Virus record (IMG/VR): IMGVR_UViG_3300044846_000857
Location: 1-34,482 of that record
Strand: one strand, 5' to 3'
From: a virus
Length of the DNA stretch: 34,482 nucleotides
Made by a program: the position numbers and the translations under genes. Below, in pieces: positions 7,339 through 15,114 of the stretch. The first letter of the stretch is position 1, and every line of letters starts with the position of its first letter. The notes beneath the pieces are model-generated. The model searched no databases and was not told where the DNA came from. It worked only from the letters and a program-made list of their open reading frames with translations.

Positions 7339-8672
7339 TGGACAATGCTATAAGGAAAGACATACTAGCTCGAGCTAAAACTTCAGGCTATCCCGGTAAT
7401 ATAGTAGAAGCATTCCGTGCCTACGACCAGGGTAGAGATCTTGTACAGGAATATGTACAACAACAGCAAGAAGCCTCTCAGCCGCAAATGCAAATTGCTC
7501 AAACTCCAGAAGAGCAAGAGCAAGGATTACGTCCTGCACATGCAGCAGGAAATGTTGACCAAGCTATGGCCTTCCCTAATGTCCAACCTGGGCAGAGTTT
7601 TAATACAATGGGGATGAAAGTTCCTATTGACATAGATAAAGTTGACAAACAAGGAAACTTAGTAGAGTCATATAAGGCTGTACCTCCTGGTTTGCAAAAC
7701 CTTCCAACTGGGCCTTACGAAGGAACAGTAATAGAATCTCCTGCTAAGCAGATTACGAAGACTGGGGGAGTAAAAAGGTATCAGACTGCTGGGCCAGAAG
7801 AGGAAGATACACGAACTCTTGAGTCAGGAACCATAGTTGATAAAGGTACAAATACCTTAAACATAATCGACAAAGGAAAGATTACTAAAACTTTTCCAGT
7901 GTTAACTGGTCAAGCAGGTAAAAACCCAAAGACAGACATAAATAAAGCTGTAGGAACATTAGATGATTTAGAAACTAATCCTGCAGGTAGATCTACCCCA
8001 ACAGGAATTTATATGATGAGTCCAGAATCTAATCTTTACGGTTGGCCTGGATATAGCCTTAATCCTATACCTGCATTTGGACAGCCTGCTCCTGAGGCTA
8101 ATGAAACGGCTATACATATAACCTATGGGGCAACGCCAAAATCTAGTGAGTATGAGGGTCACTCAGAGCCCGCAGAATTCAACAGACGAAATGCTGCTTA
8201 CAAAAAAGATAGCAGCATGAGATACTTAAGCTACGGATGCACCAATGCTCAGGGAGAAGCAATTGAGTGCTTAGAGGACACATTTCCTAAAGGGGATACT
8301 GCAATTTATGTAGACTCTAGATTTAATAGAGATTCTAAATTTTTAAGTAGATTTAAAAACCAAGAAGCTCCCATGCCTGTGGTAGAAGAAGAGCCGACAA
8401 TTGCACAACAACCAGAAGAAAGACCTATTAGCTATACTTTTGACCCAGAGTTTGGAACTGTTGTAAGCAACCCAATAGAAGTAACACCTACAATAGTCAA
8501 AAAGAAAGCTAGAAATAAGTCTAAGAAAAAAGAAACTGGAGGACCAGATACTACAGCAGAGATATCCATGTATGAATGGAAGTCGGGGCTCCCAGAAGAC
8601 TCTAGAAAGAGGTACTTTATAGGGGGGTTAAAGAACAGAGTGCTATACAATAAAGCTAAGTATAAAAGATAA
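7338..8672 (+). CDS. L,D-transpeptidase (YkuD-like) domain protein, likely virion-associated
   Basis: The 444-aa product has a Gln-rich, probably disordered N-terminus and a motif Gly-Gly-Val-Lys-Arg-Tyr-Gln-Thr-Ala-Gly near residue 145. From about residue 160 to 330 there is an L,D-transpeptidase domain. It opens with strands of the 'NTLNIIDKGKITKTFPVLTG' type, then Thr-Pro-Thr-Gly-Ile-Tyr, His260 (Ala-Ile-His-Ile) and a catalytic Ser-Tyr-Gly-Cys301-Thr-Asn. The Ser-Tyr-Gly-Cys-x-Asn form is known in one branch of the family, where others have Ser-His-Gly-Cys. These enzymes remodel peptidoglycan cross-links through an acyl-cysteine intermediate. The tail has Lys-rich, Gly-Gly segments. There is no signal peptide, so action from within the cell is unlikely; delivery with the virion is more plausible. 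It sits between portal and scaffold. Confidence 0.75.
   Translation: MDNAIRKDILARAKTSGYPGNIVEAFRAYDQGRDLVQEYVQQQQEASQPQMQIAQTPEEQEQGLRPAHAAGNVDQAMAFPNVQPGQSFNTMGMKVPIDIDKVDKQGNLVESYKAVPPGLQNLPTGPYEGTVIESPAKQITKTGGVKRYQTAGPEEEDTRTLESGTIVDKGTNTLNIIDKGKITKTFPVLTGQAGKNPKTDINKAVGTLDDLETNPAGRSTPTGIYMMSPESNLYGWPGYSLNPIPAFGQPAPEANETAIHITYGATPKSSEYEGHSEPAEFNRRNAAYKKDSSMRYLSYGCTNAQGEAIECLEDTFPKGDTAIYVDSRFNRDSKFLSRFKNQEAPMPVVEEEPTIAQQPEERPISYTFDPEFGTVVSNPIEVTPTIVKKKARNKSKKKETGGPDTTAEISMYEWKSGLPEDSRKRYFIGGLKNRVLYNKAKYKR
7758..7793 (+). other. GG...YQTAG motif, copy 1 (in L,D-transpeptidase-like protein)
   Basis: Encodes Lys-Thr-Gly-Gly-Val-Lys-Arg-Tyr-Gln-Thr-Ala-Gly, just before the L,D-transpeptidase domain. 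The same pattern appears twice in the 1289-aa protein. The bases CAGACTGCTGGG are identical in this copy and the one near 31926. Confidence 0.7.
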
Positions 8673-8702
8673 ATTTATACTTTTTAACTATAAGTAAACC
8701 AA

Positions 8703-8710
8703 TACCTTTG
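8703..8710 (+). promoter_or_regulatory. TACCTTTG -7 box five bases before the scaffold ATG
   Basis: TACCTTTG matches TAnnTTTG and is followed by TAAAT and then the ATG at 8716, the same geometry as at 4657 and 21764. It lies in a 43-base gap that heads the scaffold and major capsid pair. No clear -33 TTG is visible, so an unusual or activator-dependent promoter, or a translation-related element, is possible. Confidence 0.5.
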
Positions 8711-8715
8711 TAAAT

Positions 8716-9861
8716 ATGGCAACCAAAGAACAAAAATTGAACATTGCAGACATCACCTTCGACGATTTTATAGGTGATGGTCTCAACACTCTTGATGAAC
8801 AAGAGCAAACACCAAAAGACGAATTAGAAAATGAAGAAGAACCAGAAGAAGACGAAGATGAGTCAGACGATTCAGAATCCGAGCCCTCAGGCAGAAAAAG
8901 TAGAAGAGACGATGACGATGAAGACGATGAAGAGCTCCAGTCTAACAAGTATGCTAAAGAAGACCAAGAAGACGATGAAGACGTTGATGACGAAGATTCA
9001 GAAGAAGCTGGGTCTGTAGCAGACTCCATTGCAAAGGCATTGGGGTATGAACTTGAGAATGACTATGCTGATACTGAGGAGGGTCTGATAGAATTTACTA
9101 AAGACATTGCTCAGAATATTGCAGAGGATCAAATCAATGAATTGTTTCAACAGTTTCCACTAGTACAAAAGCATTTAGATTATGTAATGGCTGGAGGAGA
9201 TTCTGAAAAATTCTTTGAAGCATACAATCCTAGCAAAGACTATGGTCAATTTGAAATTGAAAAAGAGGATACTAGAACTCAAAAAACATTTGTAGCTGAA
9301 TACTTTAGAAGTAAAGGCCACGATGATGAGTTCATTAAAGATATGCTGGAAGACTACGAGGACTCTGGAAAACTTTATGACAAAGCAATAGTTGCTCAAA
9401 AACAATTGGCAGTTATTCAAAATAAAGAAAGAGAGCAGATCGTAGTCAACCAAAAAAGACAACAAGCAGAGATGAAAGCCCAAAATGACGAATTTTGGGA
9501 GAATGTAGCAGCTACAATCGACCAAGGAAAAGAGTTTGCTGGCATACGCATCCCTGAAAAAGAAAAGGCTAAGTTCTTTGATTATATTTCCGCACCTGTG
9601 GATAAAACAGGCAAGACACGTAGAGACATGGATTATGCTAATTCAGAGCTCGATGTTAAACTGGCTATTGACTATCTGATGTACAAAGGAATGAATCTCC
9701 AGGATATCATTACTACTAAGGCTAAAACCCAAAGTGTAATGAATTTGAGAGATAAAATTCAACGTAACGAAGAAAGAGTTAAGAACTACGGAAAAGTAGA
9801 AAGAAATAAAACCAAGAAATTTGATCCAGACCAACTGGATATGAAAAAGCTGTTTGAATAA
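8716..9861 (+). CDS. Putative capsid scaffolding protein
   Basis: The 381-aa product lies immediately before the major capsid gene. Its first 100 or so residues are extremely acidic, with long Asp/Glu/Ser runs. A helical middle follows, including a charged coiled-coil-like stretch with Lys-Glu-Arg-Glu-Gln (about 235-260). A basic C-terminus with Arg-Asn-Lys-Thr-Lys-Lys ends in Asp-Met-Lys-Lys-Leu-Phe-Glu. An acidic, helical protein with a basic C-terminal tail that can dock on the capsid interior fits a scaffold. No protease domain is visible, so removal after assembly would need another enzyme or exit without cleavage. The assignment is by position and composition. Confidence 0.65.
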   Translation: MATKEQKLNIADITFDDFIGDGLNTLDEQEQTPKDELENEEEPEEDEDESDDSESEPSGRKSRRDDDDEDDEELQSNKYAKEDQEDDEDVDDEDSEEAGSVADSIAKALGYELENDYADTEEGLIEFTKDIAQNIAEDQINELFQQFPLVQKHLDYVMAGGDSEKFFEAYNPSKDYGQFEIEKEDTRTQKTFVAEYFRSKGHDDEFIKDMLEDYEDSGKLYDKAIVAQKQLAVIQNKEREQIVVNQKRQQAEMKAQNDEFWENVAATIDQGKEFAGIRIPEKEKAKFFDYISAPVDKTGKTRRDMDYANSELDVKLAIDYLMYKGMNLQDIITTKAKTQSVMNLRDKIQRNEERVKNYGKVERNKTKKFDPDQLDMKKLFE

Positions 9862-9897
9862 TATCAAACACCATTTAACTTTTAAAATTATAGAATC

Positions 9898-11322
9898 ATG
9901 TCATTAATGCAAGTACTTAAGACGTACTATAACGACTCGCAGATGACCGACAGTAACTCGTTGGCAAATGCACTTATGGAACGTCCAGCGGAGTTATCTC
10001 CGATCATCACTCACTTGGCAGGCCGTGAAGAAAAGAAATTCCCTCTCTCCTTCTTGACTGAAGGTGTTGGTAATACTCGTTCTATCGACCGTTTCGAGTA
10101 TGAGTATCGTGTTAAAACTCACGAAATCAATGTTCGTCCTGTTACTTCAACTGCACCTGGTGCTGTTGTTGGTGTTGGTGGAGCCCCATTTACACTTACC
10201 TTCCCTGATAAGTGGTTTATCTTCCCTTACACTTTGGTATCTCAGTCTGGTGCTCTTGCACGTATTATGAGTGAGCCAGTAGCTGAAGGTTCAGGTTGGA
10301 GATACACTTTGAAAATTGTTTCTCCTGACGTGGCTTCAGTATCTATTGCTGATTGCTCTCCAGGTGCCCTTTGGGGTATGTTGTATGCTAACGTGGGTAT
10401 TGACTTCTCACGTGGTAATGCATCTAACTGGACTGCTCCAGGTCTTGTTCGTTCTAAGATTGGTACTGTACGTAAGTCATACCACTTCTCTGGTAACGCT
10501 AAAGACTATGTAGCTCAGTTCGAATTGCCTTTGAAAGAAGGTTCTAAGACTAAGTTGTGGATGGATTACGAAGAGTACCGTCACATGCTTAAGTTCAAAG
10601 AAGAATGTGAAATGTACTACTGGTATGGCCAGAAGACTCACGATGCAACTGGTACTTCTACCATGCTCGATGAGAACGGTCAACCTGTAATCTCTGGTCC
10701 TGGTTTGCTTGAGCAGATCATCAACAAAGACACTTACTCTCAGTTGACTCAAGCTAAGCTTGAAGAGACTATCGGGGATTTGTTCTATGGTATGACTGAT
10801 GCTACTGACAAGCAAGTTACTCTCTATACTGGTATTGGTGGTGCTCGTGAATTCGACCGTGCCCTCAAGACTTACTATGGTGGTAACCAGTTCTTGCAGA
10901 CAACTCAACCTACGTTCATCACTGGTAGCGGTCGTAACCTCGGTATCACCGGTTACTTCACTAGCTACGATCACATTGATGGTCATAGAATTAATGTAGT
11001 TAAATCTCCTTTGTTCGATCACGGTCCTGTGGCTCAAGCTTCTAGAAAGCACCCAGCATCTGGTCTTCCATTGGAATCATACCGTATGGTGTTTGTTGAC
11101 CAATCAACTTATGATGGTGAAAACAACCTCCAAATGGTAAATAAGAAAGGCCGCGAATTGCTTCGTTGGTGTGTAGCAGGTTCAGTTGTTCCAAAAGGAT
11201 TTACTGAAACTGACACCCGTGCAAGTGACATTGACGGTGCATCTGTTCACATGCTGAAGACCGCTGGTATCTTACTTCGTCGTTTTGATACTAGTTTGGA
11301 CATGCAGTGTGTTGCACTGTAA
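9898..11322 (+). CDS. Major capsid protein
   Basis: The 474-aa product comes directly after the scaffold and before a strong terminator. Its codon use differs from its neighbours: arginine is mostly CGT instead of AGA, and Gly and Ala favour GGT and GCT, as expected for the most heavily expressed gene. The sequence is mixed alpha/beta, with an N-terminal helical arm (Met-Gln-Val-Leu-Lys-Thr-Tyr-Tyr) and a beta-rich part near residues 80-130. No signal peptide or catalytic motif is present. The length suits an HK97-fold capsid protein with small insertions. I did not recognise an exact family; the call rests on position, length and expression signature. The GroES-like protein encoded upstream could assist its folding. 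Confidence 0.8.
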   Translation: MSLMQVLKTYYNDSQMTDSNSLANALMERPAELSPIITHLAGREEKKFPLSFLTEGVGNTRSIDRFEYEYRVKTHEINVRPVTSTAPGAVVGVGGAPFTLTFPDKWFIFPYTLVSQSGALARIMSEPVAEGSGWRYTLKIVSPDVASVSIADCSPGALWGMLYANVGIDFSRGNASNWTAPGLVRSKIGTVRKSYHFSGNAKDYVAQFELPLKEGSKTKLWMDYEEYRHMLKFKEECEMYYWYGQKTHDATGTSTMLDENGQPVISGPGLLEQIINKDTYSQLTQAKLEETIGDLFYGMTDATDKQVTLYTGIGGAREFDRALKTYYGGNQFLQTTQPTFITGSGRNLGITGYFTSYDHIDGHRINVVKSPLFDHGPVAQASRKHPASGLPLESYRMVFVDQSTYDGENNLQMVNKKGRELLRWCVAGSVVPKGFTETDTRASDIDGASVHMLKTAGILLRRFDTSLDMQCVAL

Positions 11323-11341
11323 TTTGTGTTTGGTTTGCAAT

Positions 11342-11371
11342 AAAAAGGGGGGTAACCACTCCCCCCTTTTT
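11342..11371 (+). terminator. Strong hairpin terminator after the major capsid gene
   Basis: A perfect 11-bp inverted repeat: five A and six G, an eight-base loop (TAACCACT), then six C and five T. It starts 20 bases after the capsid stop. The A tract upstream and T tract downstream make it look like an intrinsic terminator that could work in both directions. It would set capsid transcript levels apart from the genes beyond. Confidence 0.85.
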
Positions 11372-11434
11372 AAAAATATATAAAACCTTGGGTTATTCTT
11401 TCCCCAAGCTTAACTAATAAAAAGAACCCTAATT

Positions 11435-12241
11435 ATGGAACGTAAAGTTATCCTCAGACGCAAAGAGGTTCTGAATCACCTTCCAAAGGAAATCAGAGCT
11501 GGAGCAAAAGTTAAACTCGGATCTATGTATATAGACCGCCTCCCACTCAAAGGAGTTGATGGAGAAGAAGAGGCAAAACTCTTGAAAAATTTTATTGATG
11601 TACCAGCTGGTCACCAAGAATGGCCTGCAAAAACAAAAGACTTTTGGGCTAGCCTTAGCTTAAAAGTTCCTTTTGAAGGAGCAGAACTTGAGATCGGTAC
11701 TTATGAAGATGGTAGTCCAATTAATACAATGGATTACATTTATTATAAGTGGTGCTTAAAGCACAGACATGTAGCAATGTCTGAAGAAGAAATGAGGGTG
11801 GATGCAAACAAAAGATTTTATATCTACGATCCACAGAAAGATCTTCTTAAGAAGAATGCTAAAGTACAGGTTAGAAAAGATGCTGACAAAGAGTTTATTA
11901 AACTCACTGGCAACGTCGAGAAGATGAAAATGCTCTTGAGAGTTCTTGTGGATGGAGATCCAGAAAGACTTTCAGACATGGAAATCGAAAATACCTTGTA
12001 CGATTATAAGGGAAACAACCCAGAGAAATTCTTGAAATACTGCACGGATGACAACCTAGAAGTCCAGTCAGAGATTGAAGAAATGGTTGCAAAAGATGTT
12101 CTCCGTCGTATTGGGAATCAAGTGATTTTCCAAGACGAAACAATCGGAGAAGATATGAAAGATGCAATTGTTTACTTCAAGAACAAGAAGAACTCTGGTC
12201 AAGTAAATACAATGAGAGCAAGGCTCAAAGAAGTATCTTAA
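11435..12241 (+). CDS. Conserved protein after the capsid gene, function unknown
   Basis: The 268-aa product opens with a basic segment (Arg-Lys-Val-Ile-Leu-Arg-Arg-Lys). It continues with a fold containing Trp-Pro-Ala-Lys-Thr-Lys-Asp-Phe-Trp and Met-Asp-Tyr-Ile-Tyr-Tyr-Lys-Trp-Cys, and a helical second half with repeated Glu/Asp and Lys. It has no membrane segment or signal. The gene starts in a 64-base gap just after the capsid terminator. It reads into the next gene with only three bases between stop and start. A head-completion or internal head protein is likely from position; I do not recognise a family, although similar proteins seem to occur at this place in crAss-like genomes. Confidence 0.6.
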   Translation: MERKVILRRKEVLNHLPKEIRAGAKVKLGSMYIDRLPLKGVDGEEEAKLLKNFIDVPAGHQEWPAKTKDFWASLSLKVPFEGAELEIGTYEDGSPINTMDYIYYKWCLKHRHVAMSEEEMRVDANKRFYIYDPQKDLLKKNAKVQVRKDADKEFIKLTGNVEKMKMLLRVLVDGDPERLSDMEIENTLYDYKGNNPEKFLKYCTDDNLEVQSEIEEMVAKDVLRRIGNQVIFQDETIGEDMKDAIVYFKNKKNSGQVNTMRARLKEVS

Positions 12242-12244
12242 TAG

Positions 12245-13414
12245 ATGACCGTAAACGAAATGCATATAGCTGTCAACCTGGGGGTGCAAAAGATTGCATC
12301 CTTCCAGGCTGACATCCTTTTACCTCAGGAGGTAGATTTTGAGTTAAACATTGCTATGATGAGATTCATCAAGCAACGATATAACCCAATGTCTAACAGA
12401 CAGGGTAAGGGATTTGAACAGTCTCAAAAAAGAGTAGATGATTTGAGAAACTTAGTAGTTACTACTAATTCTAATACAATCTCTACTGGAGGCTTTCTCT
12501 TCGATGCATTAGGGGGTTATATCTATAATACCAGCACTACAAACATTTACATAGAAAAAGCTACTCTTCCTTTAGATTACCTTTTCCTAGTGTCAGTATC
12601 AGCTGAGGTTCATTACAACTGTAACTCACGTATAAACGTAGATACAGAATTAGTGAACGAAGTCACTACTACAGACTGGGTTAAAATGAGTTTAACTCCT
12701 CCGTTTCCAGGTTATATCCTTACAGAAATATCATATTTTGATGGGGTAAACTGGGCATCAGCTGTAAATCTTCCATTAGGGGAGGAGATAACTAGTGACA
12801 ATTTAATTTTAACTACTAATTATCAAGGAGGATTTATACCTTCTTATAATGCTAATATAGTAGAAAATGAAAATAATACCGGGGCCCAATTAGATCCTCC
12901 TGTAGATAGCAATCATTTGTACTTAGGTAACTCGAGTACAGTTTTGCAACAAGATCCTATAACTGGAGGATATATTAGAGCTACATGGATATTGCCAACT
13001 CTTGGATTAGGATCAGCTTTTCCAGTGTATGAAACAGTTAAATCAACTTACTCTATTACTAGAAGAACTGCCCCAAGTTTAGATAGAAGAATAAGTCAAT
13101 GTTGGTTTGCTCAAAGTGATGACATTCCAACTGTAATGAAAGATCCATTCAATAGAACATCTTTTGACTACATTCCTTATTCTGTAAAAGAGAATTTTAT
13201 CAATGTTTACACGGATAACACATTTGTTGTACCTACAGTATTCATTGTATATATAAGAAAACCAAAAGCCATATCTATAACAACTGGAGTAGGGTGTGAA
13301 CTTCCAGAACACACTCACCAAGAAATTGTAGAGATGACTATTAAAAGCATACTGGAGGGCATTGAGTCCCAAAGGTATCAATCACAATCGATAGAAAACC
13401 TCGAAAGTGAATAA
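12245..13414 (+). CDS. Conserved head/neck structural protein
   Basis: The 389-aa product begins with Met-Thr-Val-Asn-Glu-Met-His-Ile-Ala-Val-Asn and a helical 60 residues including Leu-Asn-Ile-Ala-Met-Met-Arg-Phe-Ile-Lys-Gln-Arg-Tyr. This start is familiar from structural proteins of crAss-like phages. The rest is beta-rich with many Thr, Asn and Tyr, and the C-terminal 35 residues form a helix with Glu/Gln. It may be a neck ring or a capsid-attached protein. The assignment to virion structure is from position and sequence character; the exact role is open. Confidence 0.6.
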   Translation: MTVNEMHIAVNLGVQKIASFQADILLPQEVDFELNIAMMRFIKQRYNPMSNRQGKGFEQSQKRVDDLRNLVVTTNSNTISTGGFLFDALGGYIYNTSTTNIYIEKATLPLDYLFLVSVSAEVHYNCNSRINVDTELVNEVTTTDWVKMSLTPPFPGYILTEISYFDGVNWASAVNLPLGEEITSDNLILTTNYQGGFIPSYNANIVENENNTGAQLDPPVDSNHLYLGNSSTVLQQDPITGGYIRATWILPTLGLGSAFPVYETVKSTYSITRRTAPSLDRRISQCWFAQSDDIPTVMKDPFNRTSFDYIPYSVKENFINVYTDNTFVVPTVFIVYIRKPKAISITTGVGCELPEHTHQEIVEMTIKSILEGIESQRYQSQSIENLESE

Positions 13415-13448
13415 CTAAAATCAATGTTTAACGCCTAAAATTAAAAAA

Positions 13449-14552
13449 ATGGCTCCTTCTAATTTAAATCAAACATTTGTAGTTAATACTGCTGCTGTAT
13501 CTGCTGGTACAGATTTTAACAGAACTGCAACTTCACCTGCTGGCTCTGCCTACTCTAGTCTTGCAGCCTCTGCAAATGCTGGTGGTATTTGGACTAGACC
13601 TATCGGAACTGGTGTTCAGACGTACACTGGAACTGCTTTGTTTACCGTCTCAACTGGTGCTGTCGCTGCTCTTGGTCTTACCACTGACTACTTCCAAGTT
13701 GTACAAGGTACTAACAAGTCTAACCCAATTGCTACTCCTATGATCTCTCCTAGAGATGTTCGTAGAGTTAGAGCAACTGTAGGTGTTGCAACTCAACGTC
13801 ACCAAGAACAATTTACCTTTACAAATCTTGCCCCAGCAGCTGCTGGCTTATCAGGTTCTGTAATGGTTAAGTGTGACATTCGTGTTGCTCCAACCTTTTA
13901 CGAAATGTTTGCTAACCCAGCAAATGCTAACTTGGACTTGACTGGTAATGGATTTACTTTCCCAATCCTTGGTAACTTCTCTGCTGGTAGAACTATGATT
14001 CCAATCGTAGAAATCCCAGCTGGAACCACAGGTGCAAATGCAGCTATTGCTGTTGGAAATGCTATCACTGGTAACACTATCCTGAATGCTATTTTTGCTG
14101 TAACAGTAGTTGGTGCTGGAGTAACAATCATTGCTCGTCACCCAGGTGTAATCTTTGACATTGCTATCTTTGATACAGTGGCAAAAATTCCTTCAAGTCA
14201 GTTCAGCAACCTTACTGGTGGTACATCTTTCAGCATTGTTACTACTGGATACAATGCTGGTGTTGGTAACTACTGGCAGGTTATCTCTGAGGAGAAATCA
14301 CAACGTGCTCGTTATGGTAACTTCAACCGTATGTACTTCCCATTTGAGCAGCCAACTTATGCTCAAGTTGGTACTCAGTACTCTGTAATTGAAGTAAGTT
14401 ACGAACATAACTGGCCTAGCAGCACTGGTATTGCCCGTGCTGGGGAGTTGAACAACTTCAAGATTTACATGCCTGCTGCAGGTCTTACTGGTGCTGGTAA
14501 CTACGGCACCGTATTGACTGGTGGTGTAATTGCTGGAGAAGCTAACTTCTAA
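13449..14552 (+). CDS. Highly expressed virion protein (candidate auxiliary capsid protein)
   Basis: The 367-aa product is Ala/Gly/Thr-rich, beta-predicted and without charged clusters. It starts Met-Ala-Pro-Ser-Asn-Leu-Asn-Gln. Codon use (GGT, GCT, frequent CGT) follows the major capsid gene more than its other neighbours, and a hairpin terminator stands 15 bases after its stop. Both suggest high expression. Such a protein at this place is likely a capsid decoration or second major head protein; a tail component is also possible. No catalytic motif is seen. Confidence 0.55.
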   Translation: MAPSNLNQTFVVNTAAVSAGTDFNRTATSPAGSAYSSLAASANAGGIWTRPIGTGVQTYTGTALFTVSTGAVAALGLTTDYFQVVQGTNKSNPIATPMISPRDVRRVRATVGVATQRHQEQFTFTNLAPAAAGLSGSVMVKCDIRVAPTFYEMFANPANANLDLTGNGFTFPILGNFSAGRTMIPIVEIPAGTTGANAAIAVGNAITGNTILNAIFAVTVVGAGVTIIARHPGVIFDIAIFDTVAKIPSSQFSNLTGGTSFSIVTTGYNAGVGNYWQVISEEKSQRARYGNFNRMYFPFEQPTYAQVGTQYSVIEVSYEHNWPSSTGIARAGELNNFKIYMPAAGLTGAGNYGTVLTGGVIAGEANF

Positions 14553-14566
14553 TTAAATTAATCATT

Positions 14567-14596
14567 AAAAAGTGGGGGAGTAATCCCCTGCTTTTT
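14567..14596 (+). terminator. Hairpin terminator with GTAA tetraloop
   Basis: Stem AAAAAGTGGGGGA pairs with TCCCCTGCTTTTT, with two G-T wobble pairs in the middle, and a GTAA loop of the stable GNRA class. The run of five T after the C-rich arm completes an intrinsic terminator. It closes the unit that ends with the highly expressed protein at 14552. Confidence 0.82.
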
Positions 14597-14598
14597 AT

Positions 14599-14606
14599 TA
14601 TCTTTA
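14599..14606 (+). promoter_or_regulatory. Weak -7-like box (TATCTTTA) before the fibre block
   Basis: TATCTTTA differs from TAnnTTTG at the last base. It lies directly after the terminator and 13 bases before the ATG at 14620, a fitting place to restart transcription of the fibre genes. No TTG box is visible upstream, where the terminator stem lies. Confidence 0.25.
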
Positions 14607-14619
14607 CAAAAACTATCTA

Positions 14620-15105
14620 ATGGCTACAGTAATAGACTCAGTAACTATTGCTCCTGACGGTAAAAAGCTAACTGTCATAGCTTCAGGAGATTCAGTAACA
14701 GTTAACTTTACCTACTACAACTACATCACAGAAACTACTGTGCCTAGTGGTCCATTAACTACGGTTGGTGGGGATGTTACTTGGATATTAGACCATGAGG
14801 TAGCTGGAGAGTTATTTAATGGTGTAATTAGTATTACAGATACATTGGATACCCTACTTCCAACAACCTATGTAGTTGGAGGAGCTGAAATATACTGCTG
14901 CATAGCAGCCTTAGTTCAAGCTGCCATCGACTGTCACTGTCATTGTGATAGATGTGATGAAGACCTAAGAAAGGCTGAAAAAATTGAACTATTGCTTAAA
15001 TCAGCACAGCATACTACTTATTCAGTAGCTAACATCACTGATGCTATAAACAAGTATAACAAAGCTAAAGACTTCTGCACTGAAACATGTGCATGTGGTT
15101 GTTAA
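14620..15105 (+). CDS. Beta-sandwich plus Cys-rich helical virion protein
   Basis: The 161-aa product has an N-terminal beta domain (about 1-85; Val-Thr-Ile-Ala-Pro-Asp-Gly-Lys-Lys-Leu) that could be an immunoglobulin-like fold. The C-terminal half is helical and cysteine-rich: Cys-His-Cys-His-Cys-Asp-Arg-Cys near 106-113, a helix Arg-Lys-Ala-Glu-Lys-Ile-Glu-Leu-Leu-Leu, and a Cys-Ala-Cys-Gly-Cys terminus. The cysteines may bind metal. The next gene has a related Cys-plus-helix module. As the first gene of the fibre block it may attach fibres to the head. I do not recognise a family. Confidence 0.55.
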   Translation: MATVIDSVTIAPDGKKLTVIASGDSVTVNFTYYNYITETTVPSGPLTTVGGDVTWILDHEVAGELFNGVISITDTLDTLLPTTYVVGGAEIYCCIAALVQAAIDCHCHCDRCDEDLRKAEKIELLLKSAQHTTYSVANITDAINKYNKAKDFCTETCACGC

Positions 15106-15114
15106 TAAAATAGA

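Noticed and set aside
8688-9029. Serine-rich minus-strand open frame over the scaffold start
   Set aside because: The serine runs are only the reverse complement of the Asp/Glu-rich segment of the scaffold gene.
9876-9883. TAACTTTT before the major capsid gene as a promoter
   Set aside because: The last base departs from TAnnTTTG, spacing to the ATG is 14 bases, and the scaffold gene is close upstream, so co-transcription explains expression; kept only as a weak possibility.
10477-11052. 191-codon open frame on the minus strand inside the major capsid gene
   Set aside because: It is the mirror of a strongly codon-biased capsid gene, is rich in Ser/Thr/Val without domain character, and has no promoter or neighbours on that strand.
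11380-11434. Promoter for the gene at 11435 just after the capsid terminator
   Set aside because: The region is A/T-rich with TTATTCTTT but no TAnnTTTG or TTG box at proper spacing; read-through is as likely.
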